This document shows, in pieces, positions 5,425 through 6,261 of a stretch of 6,261 bases of DNA. Source of the stretch: an uncultured Sphingobium sp. GTDB taxonomy: Bacteria > Pseudomonadota > Alphaproteobacteria > Sphingomonadales > Sphingomonadaceae. A program made the translations under genes and the position numbers. Within the stretch, counting starts at the first letter, position 1; every line of letters begins with the position of its first letter. The stretch lies in contig CAJYHD010000323.1 in assembly GCA_913773715.1 (NCBI GenBank), forward strand, positions 1 to 6,261, given 5' to 3'. The notes below the pieces were generated by a model. It had not been told where the DNA came from and made no database searches. It was given only the letters and a program-made list of their open reading frames with translations.

Positions 5425-6261
5425 TCAATCGCGGCGCGCAAAATCGCTGGGCGCGCGAAAGGCAAGGTAGGCAAGGCGGCGAACCTCGCGCCGCCCGCGC
5501 ACCACCGTGTACAGGATCAATCCGCACATGCCCGACAGGGTGGCGAGGATCATGAGGCCGGTGACGAGGATCGCCGTCGGGAAACGTGGGACGAGGCCCG
5601 TCTGAATATAGGTGACGACCAGGGGCGCGGCCAGCCCCAGCGCTAGCGCGGCAAGCAAGGCGGCGATCACGCCGAAGAACAGGATCGGTCGCTCGATCCG
5701 GTAGAGTGTCACGATCGTCCGCAGGATGCGCCACCCGTCGCGATAGGTGCTGAGCTTACTGACGGAGCCTTCGGGCCGCGCGCCGTAGATGGTCTGAACC
5801 TCGGCTACCGGCATCGCGAGTTCCAGCGCGTGGACGCTGATCTCCGTCTCGATCTCGAACCCCGCCGACAGCACGGGGAAGCTCTTGACGAAGCGGCGCG
5901 AGAAAACGCGATAGCCTGAAAGAATGTCGGTAAAGCTGCGCCCGAACAATTGCTTGAGCAGGCTGGTCAGCGCCCAGTTGCCGAAGCGATGCCCGCGCCG
6001 ATAGGCCGCGACCACTTCGTCCCGTCGCGCGCCCACCACCATGTCAAGGTTGTTCTCAAGCATCGCCGCGACCATTGAGGGGGCAGCCGCCGCCTCATAG
6101 GTCGCATCGCCATCGGCCATGACATAGATGTCGGCATCGACGTCGGCGAACATGCGCCGGACGACATGGCCCTTGCCCTGCTGGCCGACGCGGCGGACGA
6201 TCGCGCCCGCCCCCGCCGCCAGTTCGCGGCTGTCGTCGGTGCTGTTATTGTCGAAGACATA
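5425..6261 (-). CDS. Family 2 glycosyltransferase with C-terminal membrane anchor (N-terminus outside window)
   Basis: This is an inner-membrane enzyme that would transfer a sugar from a nucleotide-sugar donor to a lipid or polysaccharide acceptor on the cytoplasmic face. The frame is open from the window edge: 278 residues are present and perhaps the first 30-40 are missing, including the first GT-A strand. Visible are DNNSTD (4-9 of the fragment), the QGKG segment (28-31), the metal- and nucleotide-binding DGD in MADGDATYE (50-52), and GFEIETEIS (about 140-150), all usual in DPM1/GtrB-like family 2 enzymes. Two hydrophobic segments (about 193-216 and 230-253) and a basic tail follow, a typical membrane anchor. 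The ATG at 6153 is internal, since the glycosyltransferase sequence continues upstream of it. The stop is 88 nt before clpP and no clear terminator follows, so some read-through into clpP is possible. The donor and acceptor cannot be told. Confidence 0.9.
   Translation of the reverse strand, partial: YVFDNNSTDDSRELAAGAGAIVRRVGQQGKGHVVRRMFADVDADIYVMADGDATYEAAAAPSMVAAMLENNLDMVVGARRDEVVAAYRRGHRFGNWALTSLLKQLFGRSFTDILSGYRVFSRRFVKSFPVLSAGFEIETEISVHALELAMPVAEVQTIYGARPEGSVSKLSTYRDGWRILRTIVTLYRIERPILFFGVIAALLAALALGLAAPLVVTYIQTGLVPRFPTAILVTGLMILATLSGMCGLILYTVVRGRREVRRLAYLAFRAPSDFARRD

Noticed and set aside
4941..5555. 204-codon plus-strand open frame opposite clpP
   Set aside because: It is antisense to an intact clpP with its full catalytic triad and runs across the intergenic promoter; it is a shadow.
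5967..6260. 97-codon minus-strand frame from the right edge
   Set aside because: It is out of phase with the glycosyltransferase frame, which is open from 6261 and encodes DNNSTD, QGKG and DGD motifs.

Overview
The window reads as ordinary chromosome from an alphaproteobacterium, most likely of the Sphingomonadaceae (Sphingomonas/Sphingobium/Novosphingobium type). The reasons are the fairly high G+C content, ClpP and ClpX sequences of alphaproteobacterial type, and a very large Oar-like TonB-dependent receptor with a carboxypeptidase-regulatory-like N-terminal domain and the 'IVVTAS' TonB-box region that sphingomonads carry in large numbers. The assignment is by recognition of protein style; no search was run.

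All four genes lie on the minus strand, so transcription runs from high to low coordinates. In that order they are: a membrane-anchored family 2 glycosyltransferase whose N-terminus is outside the window (6261-5425); clpP, complete (5336-4704); clpX, complete (4561-3293); a strong intrinsic terminator (3243-3271); then a 345-nt non-coding region holding a promoter and several inverted repeats; and a TonB-dependent receptor of which 982 codons are present, with the C-terminus running off the left edge (2947-1). The large open frames on the plus strand opposite clpX and the receptor are shadows.

ClpP (serine protease) and ClpX (AAA+ unfoldase) together form the ClpXP protease. Both keep every key residue checked. 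A good match to a heat-shock sigma factor (RpoH) promoter lies between the glycosyltransferase and clpP. The 142-nt clpP-clpX spacer holds two large inverted repeats and a candidate second promoter, so clpX may be expressed partly independently of clpP. The receptor is separated from clpX by the terminator and has its own perfect TATAAT box, followed by a roughly 190-nt leader with a 14-bp palindrome and a further hairpin. It is therefore a separately regulated nutrient-uptake gene.

I found no mobile element, CRISPR array, tRNA or rRNA, and no clear evidence of a new multi-gene system. The points most worth a second look are regulatory: the structured clpP-clpX spacer, the RpoH-like promoter and the receptor's operator-like leader.
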